DNA from: Terrimonas pollutisoli
Lineage (GTDB): Bacteria > Bacteroidota > Bacteroidia > Chitinophagales > Chitinophagaceae
Reading direction: 5' to 3'
Assembly: GCF_029360765.1 (NCBI RefSeq)
Contig: NZ_JARKNA010000001.1
Location: forward strand, 124,001 to 188,000
Length of the DNA stretch: 64,000 nt
Part shown: piece after piece, positions 53,717-62,699 of the stretch
Layout: each line of letters opens with the position of its first letter
Position numbering within the stretch: position 1 is the first letter of the stretch
The notes under the pieces: generated by a model
What the model was told of the DNA's origin: nothing
What the model saw: only the letters and a program-made list of their open reading frames with translations
Database searches by the model: none
Translations under genes and position numbers: made by a program

Positions 53717-54889
53717 ATGAACAAGGTCTACCTGAAAAGAAAAATTGCACAGCGGATCGCCAATGGCCATCCGTGGATATTTAACAACGAAGTTGAAACG
53801 ATTGAGGGTGAAATAGAAGGAGGCGAAACAGTTGAAGTATTTACCTATGACAAAAAATTTGTCGGCAAAGGCTACATTAACCCTAAATCGCAGATAATCG
53901 TTCGTCTTTTAACAAGGCAAAAAAACGATGAGATTAATGATGCTTTTTTTCTAAACCGGATTCGTGAATGCTGGGATTATCGCCAAAAGTTGGGTTATAC
54001 AGAAAACTGCAGGCTTGTTTTCGGGGAAGCTGATTCACTACCGCAATTGATTATTGATAAGTTCAATGACTATTTTGTTATACAGACACTTGCCTTAGGT
54101 ATTGACAAATGGAAACCGGCGATTGTCGCCGCTTTAAATCAGCTATTTAAACCAAAAGGTATTTATGAAAGAAATGATGTGCCGGTCAGGGAACTCGAAG
54201 GCTTGTCTCAACAAAAAGGTTTTTTGTCCGAACCATTTGATACCAAAATAATCATCAATGAAAATGGTTTGAAATTTCATGTTGACATAGAAAATGGACA
54301 AAAAACAGGTTATTTTTTAGATCAAAGAGATAACCGAAGGGCTATTCAACATATTGTAAATGGAGCCGAAGTATTAGGCGCTTTTACTTATACAGGAACA
54401 TTTGAGATACATGCCGGATACTACGGGGCCAAGTCGGTGTTAGGATTGGATATTTCAGAAAATGCTGTACAGCAGGCCAATCGAAATGCGAAACTGAATG
54501 GATTGGAAAATATATGCAGGTTTGAAGCAGCCAATGCTTTCGATGTTTTAAAGCAATGGTCAAAAGAGGGAAAACAATTCGATGTTGTGATGCTTGACCC
54601 GCCAGCTTTTACAAAAAGCAGGGAGACGATTCAAAAGGCCATCACGGGTTATAAAGAAATCAATCTTAGGGGAATGAAATTGGTACGACCAGGCGGTTTT
54701 TTAGTAACCTCCTCTTGCACGAATCTTGTTAACCCGGAATTGTTCCTGCAGATAATTGATATGGCAGCAAAAGATGCAAGAAGAAAAATAAGGCAGGTAA
54801 CTTTCCAGGCACAAGCGTCAGATCATCCTATTATCTGGGGTATGGATAATACGCAATACCTTAAATTCCTCATTATACAAGTCAGCTAA
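53717..54889 (+). CDS. RlmI-like class I SAM-dependent RNA methyltransferase
   Basis: About 390 aa: an N-terminal PUA domain (MNKVYLKRKIAQRIANGHPWIFNNEV), then a Rossmann methyltransferase domain with the SAM motif VLGAFTYTGTFEIHAGYYGAKSV, FDVVMLDPPAFTKSR and VTSSCTNLVNPELF. It fits the RlmI (23S rRNA m5C1962) family, called from the shared domain order. The ATG at 53717 starts the PUA domain; the track start adds 14 unrelated codons over a promoter-like region (TACCTTG). Confidence 0.9.
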   Translation: MNKVYLKRKIAQRIANGHPWIFNNEVETIEGEIEGGETVEVFTYDKKFVGKGYINPKSQIIVRLLTRQKNDEINDAFFLNRIRECWDYRQKLGYTENCRLVFGEADSLPQLIIDKFNDYFVIQTLALGIDKWKPAIVAALNQLFKPKGIYERNDVPVRELEGLSQQKGFLSEPFDTKIIINENGLKFHVDIENGQKTGYFLDQRDNRRAIQHIVNGAEVLGAFTYTGTFEIHAGYYGAKSVLGLDISENAVQQANRNAKLNGLENICRFEAANAFDVLKQWSKEGKQFDVVMLDPPAFTKSRETIQKAITGYKEINLRGMKLVRPGGFLVTSSCTNLVNPELFLQIIDMAAKDARRKIRQVTFQAQASDHPIIWGMDNTQYLKFLIIQVS

Positions 54890-54902
54890 AAAGAAATGCA
54901 AA

Positions 54903-55268
54903 TTATTTAGACACCTGGAATTTTCCTGTGTCGATTACCTTCCCGCTTTGATCCGTGAGGTGATAAATATAAGTACCGCGGCTAAAATCAGTAAGAGATA
55001 AAATTGTTTTTTCACTTACCGATTGTTTCTCCGACATTTTTTTGCCCATAAAATTGAAAACGGTAATCGTTAGGCCCTTTTGATAATTTTTTTGAATATC
55101 GAAGGTAATGTAGGCTGTAGCGGGGTTAGGATAAAGGCTCAGTTTTTTCACGCCATCGGGCAACGGATTGCGGGAATCCTGGGCCGTAGAAGCGATGACT
55201 GAAAACAATAAAAGAAATAGTATAGGTAAAATTCTTTTCAATGAAACAAATTTACTTTTATTTTTCAA
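54903..55268 (-). CDS. Short secreted protein consisting mainly of a T9SS type A sorting domain
   Basis: 121 aa. Signal peptide (RILPILFLLLFSVIASTAQ), then almost at once the type A sorting domain: LSLYPNPATAYITFDI, the LTITVFNFMGKKM hairpin and TYIYHLTDQSGKVIDTGKFQVSK. No cargo domain of its own, only about 10 residues between signal and sorting domain. It might be a remnant of a larger secreted protein or a genuine small surface protein. It is convergent with the methyltransferase gene. Confidence 0.85.
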   Translation of the reverse strand: MKNKSKFVSLKRILPILFLLLFSVIASTAQDSRNPLPDGVKKLSLYPNPATAYITFDIQKNYQKGLTITVFNFMGKKMSEKQSVSEKTILSLTDFSRGTYIYHLTDQSGKVIDTGKFQVSK

Positions 55269-55372
55269 TAATATACCGTTTTCCTGAGATGTGCAACGTA
55301 AATTTCCGATAAATTTTTACTACTTCATTTTCAGTGTCTTAATGAAATGTATCTCAGGGTTTTAGTTTAGGT

Positions 55373-55843
55373 TTAATTTATTGAAGCCAGTATTTTTTGG
55401 ATCTCAGCATAATCGGGCTCCTCGCTGGAATTTTCCAAGACCTCAGCATACCTCGCAATACCCGTTTTGTCTATAATAAAAGCCGATCTTTTCGACACTC
55501 CATGCATGTCCAATATCCAGGTATCATAAAGACATCCATATAAAGCTGATACCACTTTATTAAAATCACTCAGTAGCGTAAAGCTATACTCCTGTACTTC
55601 CTTGTATTTAGCTAATGTAAAAACCGAATCTACTGAGATGCCCAGTACCGTGGCACTTGCATTCTGATACATCCCAATATTATCCCGAACAGAGCAAAGC
55701 TCCTTTGTACAGACACGACTAAATGCCTGCGGAAAGAAGAGCAGCAAAATATTTTTTCCTTTAAAATCTGAAAGGGAAATCTTCGTTCTTGTGGTATCAT
55801 ACAATGTAAAGGCTGGCGCCAATTGTCCAACTTCAATTGCCAT
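55373..55843 (-). CDS. Peroxiredoxin (AhpC/TSA family)
   Basis: 156-aa thiol peroxidase. Thioredoxin fold with peroxidatic-type Cys in LLFFPQAFSRVCTKELCSVRD, where the two Cys are six residues apart as in some AhpE/BCP-like enzymes; the later segment YAEVLENSSEEPDY is shared with them. It reduces hydroperoxides in the cytosol. Subgroup not certain. It is downstream of the PorP/SprF-like gene on the same strand, likely a separate transcript. Confidence 0.9.
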   Translation of the reverse strand: MAIEVGQLAPAFTLYDTTRTKISLSDFKGKNILLLFFPQAFSRVCTKELCSVRDNIGMYQNASATVLGISVDSVFTLAKYKEVQEYSFTLLSDFNKVVSALYGCLYDTWILDMHGVSKRSAFIIDKTGIARYAEVLENSSEEPDYAEIQKILASIN

Positions 55844-55911
55844 ATCTATAGTTTTTTATAAAACTAAACTTGTATGAAAACCTGGCAAAAATAAAAGAGG
55901 AAGTCAAAAGA

Positions 55912-56925
55912 TCAGAATCGCGGACATTTTACAGCATTTAAACTTGAATTATCACGATCGAGAAAGCCGATATAGGAAACAGATAATTCAAATCCACCAC
56001 GTCCATTACTGTAAGGTTTCAATTTTGATATGTTTACATCATAGCTCAATGCAAAAGCAAATGGTGCATAATCAAGTTTGACTACAGGTATTAAAGCGTC
56101 ATCCCACCTGATAAAAGATCCTGCATGTATTGTATACTTTGGATTATCCAACTCGGGTCCAATTTTCAACCCATATAGCGCACCAACAACTGCTTCTTTG
56201 TAATTTTCCTGGATTGAATAATCAGCAAGAATAGACACATAAGCGTATTCGGACACTCCAAAACGAAATCCCGCTGACCCTGTCCATTTAGGATTTAGTT
56301 TAACGGAAGGATCCCTGAAAAAAGTATTTTTAGGTTTTGTGAAATGATGGTACGCTACGCCTATATAGAAATTATCGTCAGGCTTCTTATTGAGGTTTGA
56401 ATTATAACTTAATCCTACACTGCCATCGAGGTATGTGTATCTTGGAATAGCTGTAGGTTCGCCATTTGGATCATCTGTAATGACTTTAGATTGGTCAAAA
56501 TGCCTGTTGACAACACCGCCCATAAAACCTAACGAAAGGTAACGGTTACTTTCATCATCGCTTAGTGATTTGTGATAATTTACTACCGGCAAAATACTTG
56601 TTTGAGTTAATGCAGCAGTGCCGGCCCGGTCAAATAATACCTGGCCACCGACAGTTATAAAATCATCAGCTTTTCCTATTGGTAATTTATATTCACCATT
56701 TAGAGATCCTGTTTTGTAGCCATCCGTCACGCTGCCCCATTGTTCCCGGTAAACCATTTGTACACGAATGTCCCCGGTGTATATTCCGGCCAATGCCGGG
56801 TTTCTTAAAAGTGGTGTTTCAAAAAACTGTGAAAAGTGAATGTCCTGGGCATGCACGATGGCTTTCAAACTGACAAATAAGATTGTCAATACCATTTTGC
56901 TATTTATTATCCTTTTCATCATCAC
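55912..56925 (-). CDS. Type IX secretion system PorP/SprF-family outer-membrane protein
   Basis: 337-aa outer-membrane barrel with signal peptide ending VHAQDIHFSQFFETP, the conserved PorP/SprF start (DIHFSQ-FETP-LRNPALAGI). Several aromatic beta strands follow up to the C-terminal FELSVSYIGF. Family members tether or export a specific T9SS type B substrate. The large PKD adhesin encoded 7 bases upstream ends in a type B sorting domain, so this pair probably works together. Confidence 0.93.
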   Translation of the reverse strand: MMMKRIINSKMVLTILFVSLKAIVHAQDIHFSQFFETPLLRNPALAGIYTGDIRVQMVYREQWGSVTDGYKTGSLNGEYKLPIGKADDFITVGGQVLFDRAGTAALTQTSILPVVNYHKSLSDDESNRYLSLGFMGGVVNRHFDQSKVITDDPNGEPTAIPRYTYLDGSVGLSYNSNLNKKPDDNFYIGVAYHHFTKPKNTFFRDPSVKLNPKWTGSAGFRFGVSEYAYVSILADYSIQENYKEAVVGALYGLKIGPELDNPKYTIHAGSFIRWDDALIPVVKLDYAPFAFALSYDVNISKLKPYSNGRGGFELSVSYIGFLDRDNSSLNAVKCPRF

Positions 56926-56932
56926 AGTATTT

Positions 56933-59900
56933 CTATCTTAAAAGGGTTACGTTTCCTTTCACAGGTATAACGGTATTGTTATCGCAAAGAATTTCCATTG
57001 TATAGATATAAGCGTCCGGGCTGGCAGGTTTTCCATCATACATACCATTCCAACCAGCCGACGGATCGTTGGGCGCAAAATCTTTCTTTTCAAAGACTAC
57101 CTGTCCCCAACGGTTAAATATTCTCATTGATTTTATCCTGAATAATCCGGTCCCCTTGGGATAAAAAACTTCGTTTCGTCCATCGCCGTTGGGTGAAAAA
57201 GTATTAGGGATAAAAAAGTTTTGATTATTGCAGACTACTACAACTGTTACATCACCCGAATTTTTACAACCATAGCTATCCTCGATTTGTACAGTGTATT
57301 TTGTGGACCACCTGGGATTGGCATACGGAGACGGGCAATCAGTACAGCTTAAGTTCGTGGCTGGCATCCAGTTGTAGGAAGTAATGTTTCCTGTGTAATT
57401 CATTAGAATATTTGCACCAGAACCAACTATTATGGTAGTGGGTTCCTGTACGGGAATAGCAGTAGGTAATGGAGCAACATAGATATTCTTTGTTGCAGTT
57501 GAACTGCAGCCAATTTTATTGGATGTCACCAACTGAATGGGAAAACTGCCCGAAGCGTTATATATAACGCTATTATTTTGCTGAGATGAACTTTGCCCGT
57601 TGCCAAAATTCCATTGCCACTTGGTAAGTGTATCCGCAGTTGTTAATACACCATTAATTGGTTCAGCTATATTAAGGCATATCGTATCCCTGCTTTGAAT
57701 AGTGGCAGTGGGAGTTCTATAAACAAATACTGTATCTGAAAAAGACTTGGTACAATTGTTTTGAGTGGTAACAGTAAGTGTGACAACATAAGTACCAGGT
57801 TGAGTAAAATTGTGCGATGGCTCCAGATCAGTAGAAGTGGTATTATCTCCAAAAGTCCATACTGTTGAGATGATAGGATCGTTTTTGGTGGTGAAATTTT
57901 TGAAATTCACGACACCCTGGTCACAAAACTCCTTTTTATCTTTTCCAAATAGTGGAATAGCACCGAGGATATCAATTCTTTGACGTCCATTTATTACAAC
58001 CCTGCAACCGGAAATTGTATCAATAATTTCTATCCTGGGACGGTTAAAGCTTGGTCGTGAGTAAAAATGACTCAATGTTGTTGCACCGGAAGAATCAGCT
58101 GCACCATCTCCGAAATAGAAAATAAATTTAAATGAAGGCGGTACTACCAGGTTAAAATCTACATTCAACGAGTTACAGGTGGGCGGCACCAGTCCATAAT
58201 TAATTTTGGTAAATGCTTCAGGATCGTAAAGGGATACAGAAGCCTGAGCTGAGTCTACACATCCTCCCGGACCAGTCAAATAAAGCTTAGGTGTGTAGTG
58301 TCCATAGTCGCCATAAAAATAACTTGGATTCTGTAAAGTACTGCTGCCCCCATCTCCAAAAACCCAACGGAACGACTTGTAATCGGAACCCTTAAAAGTA
58401 AAAGTAGTTCGCAACGGAGGACAAATAGTTGTTGTATCCTGTATGTCAAAAGCTGCCTTCGGGCTCCTGATTTTTATGTAGTCGTTTTTTGTAATCGAAT
58501 CTTCACAACCTGAGATGTCAGTAATCTTCAACTTGACTGAATATACTGCATCCCCGGCAGGATAACTGTGTCTTGGATTTTGCAAATTGGAGGTACTTCC
58601 ATCACCAAATTCCCATAAATATTTTAGTCCGGCACCTGAAGAAGTATCTGCAAATTGAAGTGGCGATTGTGGACAATAAAAGGTGTCAGCCCGAAAACCT
58701 ACCTGTGGATTTGTAATAAGCAGATTGCCCGGAAGCCTATATCTGTCTGTGCATCCGTTGGCATCGGTCACTACCAAGGTAACTGGAAATCTGCCAGCCT
58801 TTGTATAGACATGTGTGAACGGAGGTGCATTAAATGTTTGCACTGGTGTGCTGTCACCAAAATTCCATTCCCATTTTACAATTGCTGCAGAAGCAGGAGC
58901 CGGAGTGGAAAGATCATTAAATGTAACCGCCTTATTCAAACATCCGCCCGTAGTTGCAGGCTCAAATCTTGCACTCGGACCATAGACAGTTATATAATTT
59001 GCAACAGTTTTAGTATTTGTGCATCCGTTTATGTCAGTAATTGTTAAGCTTACATCGTAAGTTCCATTGGTTGATAGTCGATCTCTCACCGAACGATCGG
59101 TCTCAGCAAGTATAGTTGAACCCACTGTCCATTCATAATTCGTGATATTGTTTGCATTATTGTTTATGGAACTTAGCGTAAACACAGAGTTTTTACAAAC
59201 AGGATTTTCATTTATCGTAAAATCTGCCTTTTCATCAACAAGGGTAACAGGCTTTGTTACTGTATGTGTACAAGTACCATTCGTAATTGTTAACGTTACA
59301 TTATATGTTCCCGGCCCGGGATAAGTAAAGAGCGGTGGTGTTGCAACAGTAAATTGGGTATTGGCAGGATCTCCCATTTGCCATAAATACGTTAAAGGAC
59401 TAACGGCAGCGTCAACGGAACTGGTATTATTGAAGCTCACAGACCGATTTGCGCAGTTTACTGAGTATTCAAACTTAGCAATTGGTGGACGAATGGTTAC
59501 TGTTGAGGCGTACGATGTAGGACAACCATTGTTTGAGACAGTCAGGGTAACCGTTAGGATACCTGTTTCCTTAAACAAATGCGTAGTGTTTTGACCACTA
59601 CCTGTCGTCCCATCACCGAAATCCCAATTCCATTCAACATCGGCGCCAGGAGAAGTAATCGCCTGACCAGAAAAAGATATAGTTTCGCTGGCACATGCAT
59701 TAGTGGGGTTTGCTGTATAAGTGATTGCCTGTGCCGGTGTTCCCGCAACGACGGTGTTTGGCACCGTTACCGTTTTTGCGCAGCCGCTTACTGTTGTTAT
59801 CGTGAGTGAAACAGTATATTTTCCTTCGGTCGGGTAGCTGTGTGGCGGAGGAGATTTTACATTGGATGTGGTACCATCACCAAAATCCCACAAATAAGTG

Positions 59901-61243
59901 GCTATCGAATCTAAGGTTTGTATTGTCGCCTTCGGAGTATAAGTAAAAGGTATACATCCGCTGGCACGATTAATTGAAACGGTTGTTTCCTGGATCTTAA
60001 TCAAATCTGTTTTAGTAATAGTGCTGGCGCAATCAGCCGAAGTGCCTGCAGTTAAAGTAACAGTATAATTTCCCAAACTGTTATATTGATGAGTCGGATT
60101 TTGCAGTGAGGAGGTGGTCCCATCGCCAAAATCCCATAACCAGGAAGTAGCGCCGGGTGTCATGTCAGTGAATTGAACATTAAATGGCGCCTGGCAGGAT
60201 GCACTATCATTTGCGGTAAAATTCACGACAGGCTTGTTTATTACCGTCACAGTTTTTGTGATAGAGTCAGTACAACTGCTATAGTTGTTGATCAATTTGA
60301 CGTTATAAGTTCCTGCAGTTAAAAAGGTTTTAATAGGATTTATTTGAGCCGACATTGTTCCATCGCCAAAATTCCACGAGGATGTCGCCGGCGCTGCGGA
60401 AGAATTATTCTGAAATGTTACCGGTTGTTCCAGGCAAATCGTTGAAGGGCTGGAAAAATCCGTATTGGTTTGCGTAATGGTAACATCTTTCTGTATTGAC
60501 CCCGAGCAGCCCAAATCACTTCTTGCATTCAGGCGAACATTGTAGGTACCGGGAGCATTATAAATTGTTGTCGGGTTTTTTACAGTTGACGTTTGGCCAT
60601 TCCCGAAATTCCAGGTATAAGTAATGTTACCAGGCCCGCTGGATTGGTTTTGAAAATTAATGGCAAAAGGTGCTTTACAAGAACTTGGATCAGAAAAATT
60701 AAAATTTGTTTCCACGCCATCTACCACTCTTATGTATCGACCTCTTGAAATTCTGCGTTCGCAACCATTGCTGCTGATTACCTTTAAGGTTACGGTGTAA
60801 AAGCCGGTAGTGGCATACGTATGTGAAGGATTTTGTTGTGAGGAAGTACCACCATCTCCAAATTCCCATTCCCAGGAGGCGATCGTTCCAACAGGAGAAG
60901 ATGAAAGATCGGTAAACCGAACAGTAGCTGGCACACAAGCCAGCCGTATATTGGCGTCAAAGTCTGCAATGGGCGAAGGATAGACTGTTATATAGTCGAT
61001 TTTCTCGATTTGGTCTATCCCGTTCGCATTTCGTACTACCAACTTCACGGAGTAAGTGCCAGGAGTTGCAAAAGAAACAGTGGGATTTTGCGCATTGGAT
61101 AATGTTCCATTGCTGAATTCCCAATTCCATTCGGTGGGACTGCCACTTGATTGATCGGTAAATTTTACAGCCAAGGGAGCACAACCAGATGTAGTGTTGG
61201 CAGTAAAATTAGCAACAGGATTTTGTCCAAAAGCATGGGGCAT
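56933..61243 (-). CDS. Giant PKD-repeat adhesin with T9SS type B (gliding-motility-associated) C-terminal domain
   Basis: At least 1,436 aa. About 15 PKD-like repeats, each recognisable by a W-x-FGDG-type core (for example WEWEFGDGG, SWNFGDG, WLWDFGDG, FRWVFGDGG), and a C-terminal type B sorting domain (FIPNTFSPNGDGRNEVFYPKG ... MRIFNRWGQVVFEK ... NVTLLR). It is a surface or matrix protein. The ATG at 61243 is not the whole N-terminus: in-frame codons upstream encode LRKTLVVFIFAISG, a clear signal-peptide core, back to a TAG. No ATG, GTG or TTG exists there, so CTG 61309 or ATA 61324 may be used, or the sequence has an error. It forms an operon with the PorP/SprF gene. Confidence 0.93.
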   Translation of the reverse strand: MPHAFGQNPVANFTANTTSGCAPLAVKFTDQSSGSPTEWNWEFSNGTLSNAQNPTVSFATPGTYSVKLVVRNANGIDQIEKIDYITVYPSPIADFDANIRLACVPATVRFTDLSSSPVGTIASWEWEFGDGGTSSQQNPSHTYATTGFYTVTLKVISSNGCERRISRGRYIRVVDGVETNFNFSDPSSCKAPFAINFQNQSSGPGNITYTWNFGNGQTSTVKNPTTIYNAPGTYNVRLNARSDLGCSGSIQKDVTITQTNTDFSSPSTICLEQPVTFQNNSSAAPATSSWNFGDGTMSAQINPIKTFLTAGTYNVKLINNYSSCTDSITKTVTVINKPVVNFTANDSASCQAPFNVQFTDMTPGATSWLWDFGDGTTSSLQNPTHQYNSLGNYTVTLTAGTSADCASTITKTDLIKIQETTVSINRASGCIPFTYTPKATIQTLDSIATYLWDFGDGTTSNVKSPPPHSYPTEGKYTVSLTITTVSGCAKTVTVPNTVVAGTPAQAITYTANPTNACASETISFSGQAITSPGADVEWNWDFGDGTTGSGQNTTHLFKETGILTVTLTVSNNGCPTSYASTVTIRPPIAKFEYSVNCANRSVSFNNTSSVDAAVSPLTYLWQMGDPANTQFTVATPPLFTYPGPGTYNVTLTITNGTCTHTVTKPVTLVDEKADFTINENPVCKNSVFTLSSINNNANNITNYEWTVGSTILAETDRSVRDRLSTNGTYDVSLTITDINGCTNTKTVANYITVYGPSARFEPATTGGCLNKAVTFNDLSTPAPASAAIVKWEWNFGDSTPVQTFNAPPFTHVYTKAGRFPVTLVVTDANGCTDRYRLPGNLLITNPQVGFRADTFYCPQSPLQFADTSSGAGLKYLWEFGDGSTSNLQNPRHSYPAGDAVYSVKLKITDISGCEDSITKNDYIKIRSPKAAFDIQDTTTICPPLRTTFTFKGSDYKSFRWVFGDGGSSTLQNPSYFYGDYGHYTPKLYLTGPGGCVDSAQASVSLYDPEAFTKINYGLVPPTCNSLNVDFNLVVPPSFKFIFYFGDGAADSSGATTLSHFYSRPSFNRPRIEIIDTISGCRVVINGRQRIDILGAIPLFGKDKKEFCDQGVVNFKNFTTKNDPIISTVWTFGDNTTSTDLEPSHNFTQPGTYVVTLTVTTQNNCTKSFSDTVFVYRTPTATIQSRDTICLNIAEPINGVLTTADTLTKWQWNFGNGQSSSQQNNSVIYNASGSFPIQLVTSNKIGCSSTATKNIYVAPLPTAIPVQEPTTIIVGSGANILMNYTGNITSYNWMPATNLSCTDCPSPYANPRWSTKYTVQIEDSYGCKNSGDVTVVVVCNNQNFFIPNTFSPNGDGRNEVFYPKGTGLFRIKSMRIFNRWGQVVFEKKDFAPNDPSAGWNGMYDGKPASPDAYIYTMEILCDNNTVIPVKGNVTLLR

Positions 61244-61462
61244 TCCGGAGATAGCAAATATGAAAACAACTAGCGTTTTCCTGAGAGTATTGTAAAATTG
61301 AGTTTTCAGTACGTTTGGTTTTATTTGCTACCTAAGAACGGCCTTAGCCGGAAAAAATTATTCAGGGAAAAACGAAAATAAAATATCTTTTCTAAGTGAT
61401 CGGGTTTTCCGCAGGAATTATAGATTAAATGTGTTAATTACTCTGGTCATAAGTGGTGGCGC

Positions 61463-61882
61463 TTATAACTTTTCTAATCGCAAAGACTTGGTTTCCGTGG
61501 TGGTGTTTTGAGATGCTACTACATAAGTCCAACTATTGTTATCTACATGCCAGGCGCCATTGAGTAAACTAAGTGGGGGAACGGAATTGGAAAAATTCGC
61601 CGTGATTGTCATCGTTGTGGCATCTCCGTCCCATGTCCCCGTTTTTTCGACCACTCCGTCTTTTATCGCATCGACGGTTCTGTTGCTGTAATATTGAAAT
61701 TTGTAACCTGTGAAATCCGAAGTGATAACTGCTCCGTCCTTTTTGAAACTCGTAATTACCCATTGCCCATCCGTCATTGCGGAAATGACAGCATTTTCCT
61801 TGATCTTATCAACCGTTTTTTTACAGCCAACGGTCATCAGAAAGAATAATAAAGCGGGAATGGGGAAAATGATCTTTCTCAT
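61463..61882 (-). CDS. Small lipocalin-like lipoprotein
   Basis: 139 aa. Lipobox FFLMTVGCKK. The mature part has an alternating beta pattern (WVITSFKKDGAVITSDFTGYKFQYY, VEKTGTWDGDATTMTIT) typical of lipocalin-like or DUF-type small barrels of Bacteroidota lipoproteins. Function unknown. It stands alone between the DinB-like gene and the PKD adhesin. Confidence 0.75.
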   Translation of the reverse strand: MRKIIFPIPALLFFLMTVGCKKTVDKIKENAVISAMTDGQWVITSFKKDGAVITSDFTGYKFQYYSNRTVDAIKDGVVEKTGTWDGDATTMTITANFSNSVPPLSLLNGAWHVDNNSWTYVVASQNTTTETKSLRLEKL

Positions 61883-61989
61883 AGGTTAAGTTGTGTCGCC
61901 AATTTAAGGTTATCCTTCGAAATATACAATAGTAGTTTAACCTGATTTTGAGTTGATTTAAGCCAAAGCAATTAAAACCTGAAAAAGAA

Positions 61990-62610
61990 TCAATTAGCCG
62001 GGAAACCAGGCTGGTTCATCATGGCATTGATTTTTTGAAAGTACCGATCTGTATTGCTTTGAATAAAAATGATCAATTGATAGTTGTCGAGCCAGCCAAA
62101 TGGAAGATGTGTAAAATGATTTCGAATGTCACTTGTGGTCGTTCTCAGGTATTTAAGCCGCTTGGTCCGTGAAAATTTAAAGGCTGAAGCCGCCTTGTCC
62201 ATTGATTCCCAGGTATTTGATAACGGGCTTATTATAAATGCATTGTTGTTTTCGGGATTTTCGCAAGCATATCGCTGAATTGCTTCATCACTCAAAATAA
62301 CTTCAGCACGTCTTTCCGGCGCAACAGGCAAAGCCATGGATGCATCAAATTTTTTCCATAAATATTCTTCTGTCGAAACTAATCGATAAAAACACTCCTT
62401 TATGCTTAATTGATCAGCGGTCTTTTTATAATTAAGCTGCTCAGGCGATAGTCCCTTAATGGTTTTTAAAAGTTCGGTTCTGGTGTCCTTGAAATTAGTG
62501 ATAACAAATTTTCTTTCCTGGGAAGTAAGAGTGTTGTTTTTTAAAGTTCCTGCGAAGCCTGTAACTACTAAAAGTGTAAGTAGAATGCGGCCTTTGGTTC
62601 TTTTTAGCAT
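61990..62610 (-). CDS. DinB-like four-helix protein with exported N-terminus
   Basis: 206 aa. Starts with a hydrophobic, signal-like segment (GRILLTLLVVTGFAGTLKNN), then a four-helix DinB-type domain: FKDTRTELLKTIKGLSPEQLNYKKTADQLSIKECFYRLVSTEEYLW, NTWESMDKAASAFKFS and HLPFGWLDNYQLIIFIQSN. The metal-binding His triad of DinB enzymes is only partly visible (His in FTHLPFG), so activity is doubtful. An exported DinB fold is somewhat unusual. Confidence 0.72.
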   Translation of the reverse strand: MLKRTKGRILLTLLVVTGFAGTLKNNTLTSQERKFVITNFKDTRTELLKTIKGLSPEQLNYKKTADQLSIKECFYRLVSTEEYLWKKFDASMALPVAPERRAEVILSDEAIQRYACENPENNNAFIISPLSNTWESMDKAASAFKFSRTKRLKYLRTTTSDIRNHFTHLPFGWLDNYQLIIFIQSNTDRYFQKINAMMNQPGFPAN

Positions 62611-62699
62611 CGTTGTTTATTAAATGAATAAAACGGCGGCTATTAACTTCAGAATCAAAAACGAAAGTAAAGTTAAGTATCCTGAGATTTCTAGCGTCG

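Noticed and set aside
58655-59047. 130-aa Cys-rich plus-strand ORF
   Set aside because: Antisense reading of the PKD adhesin; Cys come from the complementary composition of the repeats.
56933-61243. Recombination or phage-tail protein suggested by the long repetitive ORF
   Set aside because: The repeats are PKD-like and the C-terminus is a type B T9SS sorting domain.
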